Made by a program: the position numbers and the translations under genes. A DNA stretch of 64,000 bases from Prorocentrum cordatum. Its lineage: Eukaryota > Sar > Dinophyceae > Prorocentrales > Prorocentraceae. The notes below the pieces were generated by a model. That model was not told the DNA's origin. It did not search any database and saw nothing but the letters and a program-made list of their open reading frames with translations. Location: NCBI GenBank assembly GCA_963575745.1, contig CAUYUJ010005047.1, positions 186,001 to 250,000 on the forward strand, in the 5' to 3' direction. Each line of letters opens with the position of its first letter. Position 1 is the stretch's first letter. Shown here in pieces: positions 32,750 to 42,287 of the stretch.

Positions 32750-32855
32750 AACACATCGCACAGATGGGACACCCCGCCGTGAGAACGCCATGGCACCTGG
32801 CCATCGCGCTGTAGGCCGCCCACTGCGAGTTGGGCTCCACTCTTCAATCCTTCTC

Positions 32856-32930
32856 CTGGCATCGCTCGAGCGTATGCATGTTTCCTTCGGCGAGGGCCAT
32901 CGAGGAACATCCTTGACCATTTGGCGAAAA
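32856..32930 (+). mobile_element. Family B element B5, left half
   Basis: It begins CTGGCATCGCTCGAGCGT and breaks after TTTGGCGAAAA, mid-element. The target duplication TTCTC is at 32851-32855. The right half is at 34264-34320. Confidence 0.9.
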
Positions 32931-32968
32931 TTAGCCTGGCGAAGGACCCAACCATCTGCAGTTGTGGG

Positions 32969-34131
32969 TATCGCATTCGGGGGAGCCCCGTATGGGGCCA
33001 CGAAACGCTGTACTGGGTGGGGGGGGACGCATGCGAACTGCGCCACTGGGACCTTCGGTGGAGCTCCCTATGGGGCCACGAAACGCTGCCCTGGGTGGGG
33101 GGAACGCATGCGAACTGCGCCACTGGGGCCTTCGGTGGAGCTCCCTATGGGGCCACGAAACGCAGCCCTGGGTGAGGGAACCGCATGCGGGCTGTGCCAC
33201 TGGGACCTTCGGTGGAGCTCCCTATGGGGCTACGAGACGCTGCCCTGGGTGGGGGAACCGCATGCGGGCTGTGCCACTGGGACCTTCGGTGGAGCTCCCT
33301 ATGGGGCCAGGGGGAACCGCATGCGGGCTGTGCCACTGGACCTTCGGTGGAGCTCCCTATGGGGGTACGAAACGCTGCCCTGGACGGGGGAACCGCATGC
33401 GGGCTGTGCCACTGGGACCTTCGGTGGAGCTCCCTATGGGGCCACGGAGCGCTGCCCTGGGTAGGGGAACCGCATGCGGGCTGTGCCACTGGGACCTTCG
33501 GTGGAGCTCCCTATGGGGCTACGAGACGCTGCCCTGGGTGGGGGAACCGCATGCGGGCTGTGCCACTGGGACCTTCGGTGGAGCTCCCTATGGGGCCAGG
33601 GGGAACCGCATGCGGGCTGTGCCACTGGAACCTTCGGTGGAGCTCCATATGGGGGTACGAAACGCTGCCCTGGACGGGGGAACCGCATGCGGGCTGTGCC
33701 ACTGGGACCTTCGGTGGAGCTCCCTATGGGGCCACGGAGCGCAGCCCTGGGTAGGGGAACCGCATGCGGGCTGTGCCACTGGGACCTTCGGTGGAGCCCC
33801 CTATGGGGCTACGAGACGCTGCCCTGGGTGGGGGAACCGCATGCGGGCTGTGCCACTGGGACCTTCGGTGGAGCTCCCTATGGGGCCAGGGAACGCAGCC
33901 CTGGGTGAGGGAACCGCATGCGGGCTGTGCCACTGGGACCTTCGGTGGAGCTCCCTATGGGGCTACGAGACGCTGCCCTGGGTGGGGGAACCGCATGCGG
34001 GCTGTGCCACTGGGACCTTCGGTGGAGCTCCCTATGGGGCTACGAAACGCTGCCCTGGGTGGGGGAACCGCATGTGGGCTGTGCCACTGGGACCTTCGGT
34101 GGAGCTCCCTATGGGGCTACGAAACGTGTGA
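32969..34131 (+). repeat. 77-bp tandem array with ~290-bp higher-order unit
   Basis: About 15 monomers with GAACCGCATGCGGGCTGTGC, CACTGGGACCTTCGGTGGAG and CTCCCTATGGGGC-ACGA. Two monomers lack ~19 bases (near 33306 and 33596). Four-monomer blocks repeat at 33185, 33474 and 33764, which is 289 and 290 bases apart. 77 is not a multiple of 3 and all three forward frames are open, so the 250-490-codon frames here are array artefacts. Confidence 0.95.
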
Positions 34132-34262
34132 GGGGTGTGCCGAGAGCAGAGGCAAGGAGGGGGAGGAGGGAGGTGGGCGAGGAGGGGGAGGAGGAGGAGA
34201 GGAGGTGGGACGCGGGGCGCTGTCTCTTCAAAACGAGGACCCAACACCACAGGATGGTTGGG
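34132..34262 (+). repeat. GGA-rich tail of the array element
   Basis: GTGTGCCGAGAGCAGAGGCA, GGA repeats, then GCTGTCTCTTCAAAACGAGG. The same order is seen reversed at 57535-57690. Confidence 0.6.
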
Positions 34263-34263
34263 A

Positions 34264-34320
34264 AACACACGCACGAAACCCCAAAAAACACAAAAAAATG
34301 GACGTCCGAGCGATGGCCAG
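34264..34320 (+). mobile_element. Family B element B5, right half
   Basis: It resumes at AACACACGCACGAAACC and ends GTCCGAGCGATGGCCAG. TTCTC at 34321-34325 matches the duplication left of the first half, so the halves are one split element. Confidence 0.92.
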
Positions 34321-34407
34321 TTCTCGCTCTGGCTCTCTCTCGCTCTCCATTCGAAAGGCCTCTCCGCGCGAAGCGGTCGGGTACGTCGACCCGTGCGTTC
34401 TTCGCAG

Positions 34408-34608
34408 CCCGGTGCTGACGAACAGGTGGACAGGTCGCAGCAGCAGGAGAATGGCCAGGGCGAGGTACAGGAAGAGGGGGCAGAGCCGCAGAAGGTCATC
34501 GGCGGAAGGAGCAGCAGGCAGGTGAAGAAGTCGATGACTCAGAAGATCATGACACGCCTTACAGGAAGGCCGAGCCCGAAGGTTGGCTGTCCTCGCAGGC
34601 TTGCCTAG
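34408..34608 (+). CDS. Candidate exon, Gln/Glu-rich, unrecognised
   Basis: It follows an acceptor-like TTCTTCGCAG at 34398-34407. The + frame reads GADEQVDRSQQQENGQGEVQ, then EEGAEPQKVIGGRSSRQVKK and SMTQKIMTRLTG, before a stop at 34606-34608. The polar, helical composition is unlike the surrounding repeats. The next protein-like segment starts at 34599 in another frame, so a splice or frameshift lies near 34575-34600. No domain is recognised. Confidence 0.35.
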   Translation, partial: PGADEQVDRSQQQENGQGEVQEEGAEPQKVIGGRSSRQVKKSMTQKIMTRLTGRPSPKVGCPRRLA

Positions 34609-34800
34609 GGATGACAGCGCCTTGCAGGTCCTGGCAACTCGCGAGCTTGTCGAGACTTTCGTCCAGGGAGCTCGGGCTGCCGAAGGCAACCTTGCCCCCC
34701 AGAGGCTCGCGCGAAACGAGAAACGTTCGTCTGCAAGTTCCCATCGGCCAGCACCCGCAAGTGCCAAGCAACCTCTAAAGGTTTTCAGTTTTGCCGCCCC
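34599..34800 (+). CDS. Candidate exon, unrecognised
   Basis: It follows GTCCTCGCAG (34589-34598). It reads GLPRDDSALQVLATRELVET, then FVQGARAAEGNLAPQRLARN and a Ser/Pro-rich stretch ending in LKVFSFAA, before the (TCC)n array. The leading part is strongly helical and non-repetitive. With its neighbours it may form a multi-exon + strand gene whose introns contain TCC arrays, but splice junctions are not proved. Confidence 0.35.
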
Positions 34801-34849
34801 CACCCCCTTGTTCCTCCGGGCGGGGAACAAAGTCGCCCCTCCTGCTGCT

Positions 34850-35025
34850 CCTGCTCCTCCTCCTCCTCCTCCTCCTCCTCCCCCAACCTCCTCCTCCTCC
34901 TCCTCCTCCTCCTCCTCTTCCTCCTCCTCCTCCTCATCCTCCTCTGCCCTCCTCCTCCTCCTCCTCCTCCTCCTCCTCCTCCTCCTCCTCCTCCTCCTCC
35001 TCCTCCTCCTCCTCCTCCTCTTGTG
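34850..35025. repeat. (TCC)n array
   Basis: About 175 bases of TCC, with CCCCAACC and TTCC breaks. It lies between candidate exons, with pyrimidines on the putative sense strand. Confidence 0.95.
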
Positions 35026-35029
35026 AAGA

Positions 35030-35170
35030 CCTTGAGAGATCAAGTCCGTGTCCCGCCCGTTGACCCTACCTGTGCGATTCTGGCTAGACCCCGTTACTTG
35101 CGTAGCATGGCGGGGGCGCGCCATCCGAGCAACGTGAAGAGTCGTGTCTCTTCAGAAGAGGGTCCGCCAC
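35030..35170 (+). CDS. Candidate exon between two TCC arrays
   Basis: It reads LRDQVRVPPVDPTCAILARP, then RYLRSMAGARHPSNVKSRVS. It is short, of mixed composition and flanked on both sides by (TCC)n. Weak evidence. Confidence 0.25.
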
Positions 35171-35186
35171 TTTTATTATGGGGCCA

Positions 35187-35265
35187 TCTCCTCCTCCTCC
35201 TCCTCCTCCTCCTCCTCCTCCTCCTCCTCCTCCTCCTCCCTCTCCCTCTCCCCCTCCCCCACCGC
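35187..35265. repeat. (TCC)n array
   Basis: TCC repeats grading into CCCTCTCCC words. It is followed by two copies of TCTCTAGAAGA-GGT at 35308-35345. Confidence 0.9.
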
Positions 35266-35353
35266 CTCCTCGTTTCCTACCCCCTCCTGCTGCTTCTCCT
35301 CCTCTCTAGAAGATGGTCCGCCAGCTCTCTCTAGAAGAGGGTTCGCTGCAGTG

Positions 35354-35515
35354 ATGGTTGTGGGCCATGGGTTCACATCGTGGGCTGGCATTGTGGCTCC
35401 AGCTCTCGACGCAAGTTATCGATCGCAGAAGCTATGTGGCTATCCCATTGTGATGGCAGCCTTGATGTCAGGGCAACTGGATACTGTTGACGAGATGCGA
35501 GGGCCGCCTGGATGA
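35354..35515 (+). CDS. Candidate small exon or ORF, 53 codons
   Basis: The ATG is two bases after CGCTGCAG, an acceptor-like context. It reads MVVGHGFTSWAGIVAPALDA, then SYRSQKLCGYPIVMAALMSG and ends DEMRGPPG. It is non-repetitive and protein-like. No family is recognised. Confidence 0.35.
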   Translation: MVVGHGFTSWAGIVAPALDASYRSQKLCGYPIVMAALMSGQLDTVDEMRGPPG

Positions 35516-35650
35516 CCTGGGCACCTGTTCAACGTATCGTCCCGCATGCAGCAGCACTGAGAACAAGCAGGGGCGCGACATAAAGGCCGCGTACAGCGCC
35601 GTGTTCAGTTGTGAGAAGGTTGGGGAGCCAGGACGAATCACGAGCTAACG

Positions 35651-35971
35651 TTGCACGGTGCCCTTTCTGCCGCCAACTTGTCTATTGGCCATTGGTCACT
35701 CGTGTTGGCTGCCACTGTCTTCTGGTCAGTGTTCCGTCGTTTGTTTGAAGCGAGGGGAGGGAGAGCGTTACATGCGACCTTTCTCTACAGGTTGTGCCAG
35801 AATGGATGGCGGCCGCCATGGCTGTCGCGCCACCTGGCGGACCTGGTGCGCGGGGCCGCTGCCTTAGCGGTTGCCAGGTTTGTGGAAAATGGACGACTCG
35901 CCGCATCTTGCATCCACAGTCTGCGATGCCGAGTTTCTAATTGCGGTCCCGACCATGGTAGTTGTTGTTAG
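35651..35971 (+). CDS. Candidate exon with hydrophobic segments
   Basis: The open + frame has no early ATG. It reads LSIGHWSLVLAATVFWSVFR, then a Cys/Trp-containing helical stretch (LYRLCQNGWRPPWLSRHLAD) and LVRGAAALAVARFVENGRLA. There are one or two possible membrane helices. Balanced composition makes a coding origin plausible. Function is unknown. Confidence 0.35.
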   Translation: MHGALSAANLSIGHWSLVLAATVFWSVFRRLFEARGGRALHATFLYRLCQNGWRPPWLSRHLADLVRGAAALAVARFVENGRLAASCIHSLRCRVSNCGPDHGSCC

Positions 35972-36015
35972 ATGTTGTGGACATCCCAGTCCTGTAAAGA
36001 CGCAGATGCTTGCAT

Positions 36016-36186
36016 ATGCAGGACCATAGCTTCTCAGGCGCTGAACAGTTCGGATTGAAGGAGGACGGTGCACGACACCGCCCGCACATTGGTGTGGAGG
36101 AAAACGATTCCAGTGGCTTCCGAATGATACTTCCAGGAATGAGCTTACAGGGAGCCTTCAGGCTACCAGAGGCCTATACGTGGGCT
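36016..36186 (+). CDS. Candidate exon preceding a TCC array
   Basis: It reads MQDHSFSGAEQFGLKEDGAR, then HRPHIGVEENDSSGFRMILP and GMSLQGAFRLPEAYTW, before entering poly-Pro from the array. It is in line with the other + strand candidates from 34408 onward. Confidence 0.35.
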
Positions 36187-36415
36187 CCTCCTCCTCCTCG
36201 TCCTCCTCCTGCCTCTCCTCCTCCTCCTCCTCCTCCTCCTCCTCCTCCTCCTCCTCTCCTCCTCCTCCTCCTCCTCCTACCTGTCCTCCTCTCTCTCCTC
36301 CTCTCTGCTCCTCCCCTCCTCCTCCTCCCCCTCCCCTCCTCCTCCTCCTCCTCTCCTCCTTCTCCTCCTCCTCCTCCTCCCCCTCCTCCTCCTCCTCCCC
36401 CATCCTCCTCCATGA
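36185..36415. repeat. (TCC)n array
   Basis: TCC with CTCTCC interruptions; frames through it are poly-Pro/Ser/Leu. Confidence 0.95.
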
Positions 36416-36499
36416 TACCTGCGGGGTGCTTCCCAGCCGCTTCCATGGATTTTTTTTGGGGGGGCCCGTCTCCAGCTGCGCCTCGGGCGCTGCATGGAG

Positions 36500-36834
36500 C
36501 CCCCAGGGCAACTTTCATAGGATGCTTCCCGGGACCCACCGCGGCCTCCGCGGGTCGTCTGGGCGCCTCCAGGGTCCCTAGGAGTCTCCAGGACACTTCC
36601 AGGCCGCCAGGGGACCCAAACCTCTTCTCTGTGGAGCTCCAGGTTCACAGTTTCTGACGGGTTCGTTTCCCGGCTGGTCTGCTGCTTTCTGCGCTTTCTT
36701 CGGAGCGGCGCGCGGTTGTCCTCAGCCTTCTCTTTTTCCTCGTCGTCCACAGTCGCCCTCTCCCCGGTCCCTTTCTCCACCTCCTCTTTGCCCGTTTCCC
36801 AGTTTCTGGAAAATTGAGTTACGCCGCGCAACAA
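36500..36834 (-). CDS. Minus-strand charged open segment
   Basis: From an ATG near 36834 the minus frame reads LRGVTQFSRNWETGKEEVEK, then DDEEKEKAEDNRAPLRRKRR and NPSETVNLELHREEV, before running into array sequence. It is very polar, with a possible bipartite nuclear signal (RRKRRK). It could be a real N-terminus or a chance reading. A + reading of the same DNA is Ser/Phe-rich and less convincing. Confidence 0.3.
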
Positions 36835-36957
36835 GTTGTGGGTTGGTGGTCGCGAATTGCCTAGATCACCACTCCATGCGATGGCAGATGCATGAGGATC
36901 AGGGCATCAACGAGATCGAAAGTCGCAAACCTTGGTGCGAAATGCAATGTAGGCCGT

Positions 36958-37135
36958 CATACAATCAACCCGCATAGTAAGAATGAGCAGCTGTCCAAGG
37001 TTTCCCCAGTATCCTTCCCCTTCGGCCCATCCTTGACCCCTTTCGCTGGCCGCGCCCCGCTCGCAGCGTGTCGACATGGCCTTCCACGGCCTTTGCATCC
37101 TCATCGTGCGTCCTTCTTATACGGGCTGACTGTGC
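36958..37135 (+). repeat. Family P dispersed repeat, copy P4
   Basis: CAACCCGCATAGTAAGAATG, CTTCCCCTTCGGCCCATCCT, GCTGGCCGCGCCCCGCTCG, TTTGCATCCTCATCG. Confidence 0.7.
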
Positions 37136-37167
37136 CTAGAGAAGCTTATCCCGTGGTGCCTTTCCAC

Positions 37168-37252
37168 CCCTCCTCCTCCTCCTCCTCCTCCTCCTCCTCC
37201 TCGTCCTCCTCCTCGGCCTCCTCGTCCTCTTCCTCCTCGTCTTCCTCCTCCT
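37168..37252. repeat. (TCC)n array with flanking direct repeat
   Basis: TCC/TCG repeats. The phrase TAGCTTATCCCGTGGTGCCT after the array (37262) repeats the one before it (37141), so the array and flank form a ~120-base tandem duplication with the next array. Confidence 0.85.
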
Positions 37253-37289
37253 GTACCTAGAGTAGCTTATCCCGTGGTGCCTTTCAACC

Positions 37290-37495
37290 CCTCTTCTCCT
37301 CCTCCTCCTCCTCCTCCTCCTTCTGCTCCTCCTCCTCCTCCTACCTCTCCTCCTCCTCCTGCTCCTCCTATCCTCCTCCTCCTCCTCCTCCTCCTCCTCT
37401 CCTCCTCCTCCTCCTGCTCCTTCCCCTCCTCCCCCCTCCTCCTCCTCCTCCTCCTCCTCCTCCTCCTCCTCCTCCTCCTCCTCCTCCTCCGCGTC
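37290..37495. repeat. (TCC)n array
   Basis: About 200 bases of TCC with GCTCC interruptions. Confidence 0.95.
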
Positions 37496-37629
37496 CCTGT
37501 CCTCCATGAGCCGTCCCGCTCGCCCTGGCCGCCCCCTCCAGATCGGGTAGACGGACAGGCGGGGTTGCGGTTCGTGCTCCCCTTCACCCGAGGAGGACAG
37601 AGAGGAGGTTGTCGTTCCTCGTTGCCCTC

Positions 37630-37735
37630 CCCCCGATCTCTCTCTCTCTCTCTCTCTTTTGTTTCTTTTCTCTCTCGCTCTCTCCCTCTCTATCTCTCTC
37701 CCTCTCTCCCTCCCTCTCTCTCGCTCTCTCTCCCT
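37630..37735. repeat. CT-rich microsatellite
   Basis: TCTCTCTCTC and CCCTCTCTCC runs. Confidence 0.9.
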
Positions 37736-38124
37736 CGCCCATCCTCCTGGCGGGGGGAGTGGACAGGAGGGAGGGACGGGGCGGATCGCGAGGTCGAGCG
37801 TCGGAAGAGTCGCTCCTTCCGCCCCTTCCCTCCCCCTCCTCTTCTCCAACAGTATGCAGTACTGCCACAAGCAGATTCTCTCCACTGGTGCCGTCCAGTG
37901 CGGGGGCTGCGTCTCCCGCGTATGGGCTTCGCACAGCATGTCAAACATGTGCGTGTTGTCTGTGTTGTTGTTCGGACGGACCGTTTTCTGCATGGTCTCT
38001 CCGTATCTCTTGGTGCTCTGCTCGCATCTTCTCAGACCGTCCGCCTTCGGCCAGCCCTACCGGCGGTCACGCATCGGCGCTTGCCGCACTCTTGCCCCCC
38101 CTCCTCCTCAGCGGCCGCTCAAAG

Positions 38125-38245
38125 TACGTACAGTGCCGTTTTTAATACATGCTCCGCGTGCGGATCATGTATTACACATGCAGGGCTTTAGCATTAAAAA
38201 CAACAACGAGTTCATGCATACATTCTTCTATAAATGAACCCTGTC
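38125..38245 (+). mobile_element. Family M element, copy M1
   Basis: CAGTGCCGTTTTTAATACAT, then GCTCCGCGTGCGGATCATGT (a near-palindrome with its flank), ATGCAGGGCTTTAGCAT and GAGTTCATGCATACATTC. Copy M2 is at 42288-42405. Confidence 0.75.
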
Positions 38246-38407
38246 TTAAAATCCAATGTTTTTCAAAATCCTGTGTATTAATGACTGCCATGTGCCTTCG
38301 GATTCCCGGAGTCCAGTCTGCTCCCGGCGCCCTCCATCCTCGGGAGCCGACTGGCTGGCGTCGTCCCTCCTCATCGGGGGGCGGGCGTACAGTCCGCTCG
38401 CGTCCAA

Positions 38408-38606
38408 AAATTAAGTCGGGCGTGTCCCCCCACAGGGGGATTTTCGACGAAAGATGAAAAGATACCCCAAAAATACACCACAAAGGTCAAACAATACTCA
38501 ACAAAATAGTCCCCAGACTATGTTTGGAATCTTTTTTGATTATTGTTGGGGTATTTTCTATCTTCCGTCGAAAATCCCCCTGTGGGGGGACAGGCCCGAC
38601 TTAATC
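38408..38606. mobile_element. Family J TIR element, copy J4, best preserved
   Basis: Arms of about 44 bases: GTCGGGCGTGTCCCCCCACA plus GGGGGATTTTCGACGAAAGA on the left, mirrored by TCTTCCGTCGAAAATCCCCC and TGGGGGGACAGGCCCGAC. TTAA flanks both ends and could be a TTAA target duplication. The interior is AT-rich. Confidence 0.85.
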
Positions 38607-38753
38607 CAAAACGCACACCCTCGAAAGCAGGGCGGGAAGCGATCTCCAGGCTCCGAAGAGGCCTGCCGCCCAGGTCGGGCACATGCTTCCCCGACCTCGC
38701 CCGGGCGTCTCCCAGGATTTGCCGATCCGCCGCGTCGGGTTTCGCGCTCAGTG

Positions 38754-38792
38754 ATCTGTGTGTATTTATTTGTGTGTCCCAGGGCCCCTTCA
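38754..38792 (+). mobile_element. Family A, 3' end only (A5)
   Basis: Only the last 39 bases remain, TCTGTGTGTATTTATTTGTG through GGGCCCCTTCA. Confidence 0.8.
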
Positions 38793-38799
38793 CTCTTCC

Positions 38800-39500
38800 A
38801 TGAAGGAAATTCCAGAGGCCGCGCGAGGCGCGCAATCGTCGTACCATCGGGTCCACACGTCCTCTCCGTAGGGCATGGGTCGACGATCGCGAGATCGATG
38901 CTCCGACGTAAGTCCGACGTGAATCCGATATAAATGCGACCTACATCGACGAGGACCCGACGTACATCCGAGGTTAATTCGACGTACGTGAGCCTCAACT
39001 TGCCGCGCCAGTGCTCCAGGATGATCCTCATAACTTACTTCGGATCGGATCTCTCCTGCTACCAGTCGTCCTCGATGAGTGCCTGCTCCTTGTCCTTCCC
39101 CTCCTCCCCCTGGTTCTCCTCTTCCCCCTCCGCCAAGCTTTCGCCTGGCCCCTTGTCCCCTTGCGCTGCACGTGCCATTCCAGAATTGGCACCTGGATTT
39201 TGCGAAATAGAACCTGTTGAGCACAATAGGCAGTATATGGGAGGGTGGGATAGACCGGACGGAGCTAGGACGAGGATAATCCCAGAGCGTTCCGCAATGC
39301 ATGCTCTCAGAGCGCTCCAGAACGCTCTGATAAGGCCGCGGCGCCCGAGACAGCCTCCAAAGCCGCCGGATCTGGGAGATTCTCGATTTATCCTCACCCG
39401 ATGTTATCCTCGTCCTGGCTTCGTCTTACCACGGCGGTGGCCCTGCCCACCCACCGTTACGTTGCATCTTCGGGGTACCTCGCCTGTCCCCCAAATTCGT
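38800..39500. other. No confident feature
   Basis: Contains short GACGTAAGTCCGACGTGAAT-type repeats (38905-38990). Open frames on both strands are not favoured. Confidence 0.25.
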
Positions 39501-39504
39501 GTCT

Positions 39505-39650
39505 TCGTTTGTGCTCGACGCGGGCTCGATGTGGACTCGACGCAGAGCTTGCGTGGGTTCGGCGCGGATTCGACACGCATTCGACACGGATGCGACGAGC
39601 CCGACATAGAGTCGACACGGACTCGACGCGGATGGGGCCGCGACAGGACA
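39505..39650 (+). repeat. GACTCGACACGG minisatellite
   Basis: About a dozen loose copies of GACTCGACGCGG/GATTCGACACGG, 12 bases each. Confidence 0.75.
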
Positions 39651-39879
39651 GTCAAGGTCCTCCGAGGATGCAGAGCCACCGAGCGGTGGTTCCGCCCACC
39701 CTCCGCCAGCCTCCACCTCTGGCTGGGCGCCAGCTGTTGGTCCTCTCTGGGCGGCGGCCGCCCAGGCCGTGCAGGACTCGGCCCTCCGCGGCCGCGCCGA
39801 CGACCGGGCCCTCAGGGCTGGGGGCGGCTGCTCCCCGCGGCACGCCGGCGCCCGTGGCCTAGCGGGAGGCATGCTGCGC

Positions 39880-40110
39880 GGGCCCTCGACTTGCCGTGGG
39901 GGCGCGCCTCAAGACACCATCTGCTCTCGTCGGGGTGCCCTGGGTTTCTGCGCTCCGCGCGCTGCGCGGTGACGTCCCGCAGCCGTTTTGCAGGAGCTGC
40001 TGCGTTCAGGGCGCTCCGGGTGTGTCCTCGGGTGCACCTCGCGCACGGGTTCTCAGGGTCGGGTTTCTTGCGAGGGTTTCTTGCGGTCGCGCCCGCACCG
40101 TATCCTCACC
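39880..40110 (+). repeat. Family Q relative
   Basis: GGGGTGCCCTGGGTTTCTGC, CTCGCGCACGGGTTCTCAGG and GGTTTCTTGCGGTCGCGCCC follow the order seen at 4556-5235. Confidence 0.5.
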
Positions 40111-40195
40111 CCCAGATGGCCCTCGTCGTCCCCGCCTCCCTGCGCCCCCTCCTCCCCTCCCCCGCTGCCTTGCCTCCGCCCCTCAGTCTCGACAC

Positions 40196-40310
40196 ATCCT
40201 CCTCCTCCTCCTCCTCCTCCTCCTCCTCCTCCTCCTCCTCCTCTTGAACAAGCTAAAGCTACGAGGCGCGAGTTCTCCTCCTCCTCCTCCTCCTCCTCCT
40301 CCTCCTTCGC
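40196..40310. repeat. (TCC)n array, two blocks
   Basis: TCC runs at 40196-40242 and 40277-40310, separated by AACAAGCTAAAGCTACGAGG. Confidence 0.95.
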
Positions 40311-40699
40311 ATCGTTCCTCCTCCTTCTCATCTTCGTTCTCTCCACTCTCCCGCTCCGCCGCCTCCCCGCTCGCTCCTCATCCCCCCCACTCCTCCTGAA
40401 CTCATCCACTTCCTGTTTCTCCTTATTCTTCCTATTTCCGTCCCTCTCCATTCCCTCCTCCGCACTTTCCGCTCTCTATTCCTACCGCCGTGGCGGAAAG
40501 GGAGCTCATATTGTTGGGCTCCCGCAGGCACACATTGCCTAGGGTCTTGCACGAAGTCGAAGCAGGAAGAGGAGGGGAATGGAGAAGAGGAGAGGAGGAG
40601 CTGGAGGAGGAGGGAAGGGCAGGAGGGGGAGCACAAGTGATGAACAGGAGGGACCAGAGGGAGAGCACTTCAGGAGGAGAGCGAGGATGAGAATGAGGA

Positions 40700-40860
40700 C
40701 GGAGTCGGAGGGGAAACGTGGACGACGAGGAAACGAACGGAGGATGATGAGGAGACGACGTGGACGACGAGGAAGCGTGGACGACGAGGAAAGACGAAAC
40801 GACGAGGAAACGTGGACGACGAGGAAACGACGTGGACGACGAGCAAACACAGGAGGATAG
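40700..40860 (+). repeat. GTGGACGACGAGGAAAC minisatellite
   Basis: Six or more units of GTGGACGACGAGGAAAC with length variation. Confidence 0.85.
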
Positions 40861-40976
40861 CGAAGATGAGGAGTGATGGGCGCAAGAGGCTCGACGAGGT
40901 GCCCTGGAGAGTACTCTGTTGCCAGGCCGGGTGCGGAGCTGGACGTCCAACGGGTGCCGCCCCCTTGAAGGCAAAA

Positions 40977-41120
40977 CATTCTGCACGAACGAGATGGGCA
41001 CGGAAAGAATGGGTACGATGCGCCCAACAGCGGCCGCTGCTGGTTCGGGACAACATTTGCTGTTGGGCACTGTGCCCATTGTTTCCGTGCCCATTTCGGG
41101 CGTCCAAAAACATGGCTTGA
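40977..41120 (+). mobile_element. Family N TIR element, copy N1
   Basis: GATGGGCACGGAAAGAATGG on the left mirrors CCATTGTTTCCGTGCCCATT on the right. The centre has CAACAGCGGCCGCTG, then ACAACATTTGCTGTTGGGCA. Relatives are at 43766, 44283 (fragment), 50118, 52745 and 56744. Confidence 0.8.
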
Positions 41121-41954
41121 GGAATTGGGTGCCGTTTTGCTTTCGGGTGCTGCTAGCCTGGGGCAGATGCGTCCAGACAACGATCGCCTTCAAGCGACTG
41201 CGCCCTCCTTCAGCACGCATCTCTGCTGGCCTCTGCCCTGTGGGTCTTGAGGGCACTACCGCTGGCGGTGGGTTCTTGGTCTCCTGGTCCTCTTCCGTCC
41301 AGCGGCCTGCGTCGCCTGAGGTGTTCGGGTTCGGTAGCCCTCTCTTTTGTAAGCAGCGTACGAGTACCAGTAATAGAGACTGGTTTGCAGGGTCCCGCGA
41401 TACCTTGGGTCATCCGGCCAGCACCCTCCCCTCCGCCCCCTGGATAACCTGACCTTGTCGGCTGTTGAGGCCCGAAGGAGGTACGCAGTACTCGTGCGCG
41501 CGGGCACTCGTGCGGCTGCCCAGAGCGAAAAGGTTAGTTTATCGGCCGGCGCCTCCCCCTCCCCTCCCACAGGATAATCCAGTTTTCGCGAACCGCAAAA
41601 AAGCGTGCTCGCACCTTCCCGCAAGTCGATGCCACATAGTGTGGGGGTGGGCCTGGCGAGCTTCAGGGTCGAAGGTAACTATGTCAGCATGGTCCTCGCA
41701 TGCTGTTGCACTCTATGCGCATCTTACGGGTCCAGGTTGTCTTCTGGCAACGTCTTTGACGTACAAATGGCGGCAAGCGGGAGGCTTTGGACATCACCCC
41801 CTGATCACACGCGCACCAGAATTAGGAATACGTCTTCCGATTTTGAATAAGCACAGAGGGTGGAGGAGGAGATAAGGAGGAGGATCACCTCTCCTCCCCT
41901 CCTCCTGCTGTTTGGCCCAAGCAATGGAGGCTCGAGAAGTTGTGTCTGCTCGGC

Positions 41955-42287
41955 ATGGGATTCGCGTGTGCTGTGCAGTCGCTGGCCCCGAGAGCAGACG
42001 CCGAGGCGACCAGCTTTGCGGAGGCAGCGACGTCCCCGCCGCCGCCGCCCAGGCCGAAGCCGAAGCCCTTCTGGCTGGACCCTAAGGAGCGAGACCTCGA
42101 GTACGTGCTGGGGCGGGCGCAGGAGGCTGCCGCCGCGGCCAGAGCCGCCGTTGGCCACGCGCAGGCTCTGGCGCGCACCGCCGCGCGGGCGGAGCCGGCC
42201 GTGGGCCGGCTGTGCCCCAGGGTGGCCCCTGGCCGCCGCGCGGGAGCAGCGTTGGAGTACGAGACCTCGGCAGCAAATCATGGGGGC
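41955..42287 (+). CDS. Candidate exon, Ala-rich helical
   Basis: From ATG 41955 it reads MGFACAVQSLAPRADAEATS, a Pro-rich stretch, then KPFWLDPKERDLEYVLGRAQ and an Ala/Arg helix (EAAAAARAAVGHAQALARTA). It ends at element M2. The WLDPKERDLEYVLG stretch looks genuinely coding. The helical protein-like segment at 43322 on the same strand might be a later exon of one gene. No family is recognised. Confidence 0.35.

Larger units (their letters stand above)
32931..34263 (+). mobile_element. 1.33-kb insertion splitting B5, carrying the 77-bp array
   Basis: It starts TTAGCCTGGCGAAGGACCCA and ends near AGGATGGTTGGGA. The left border is found in reverse orientation at 58320-58368, and the tail at 3262-3335 and 57535-57590, so the insert is a member of a dispersed family. 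No ends with clear TIRs were found. Confidence 0.65.

Noticed and set aside
31986-34525. Open frames of 250-490 codons across the 77-bp array
   Set aside because: All three forward frames and reverse frames are open simply because the monomer lacks stops. Since 77 is not a multiple of 3, the peptide repeats shift frame. No independent coding sign.
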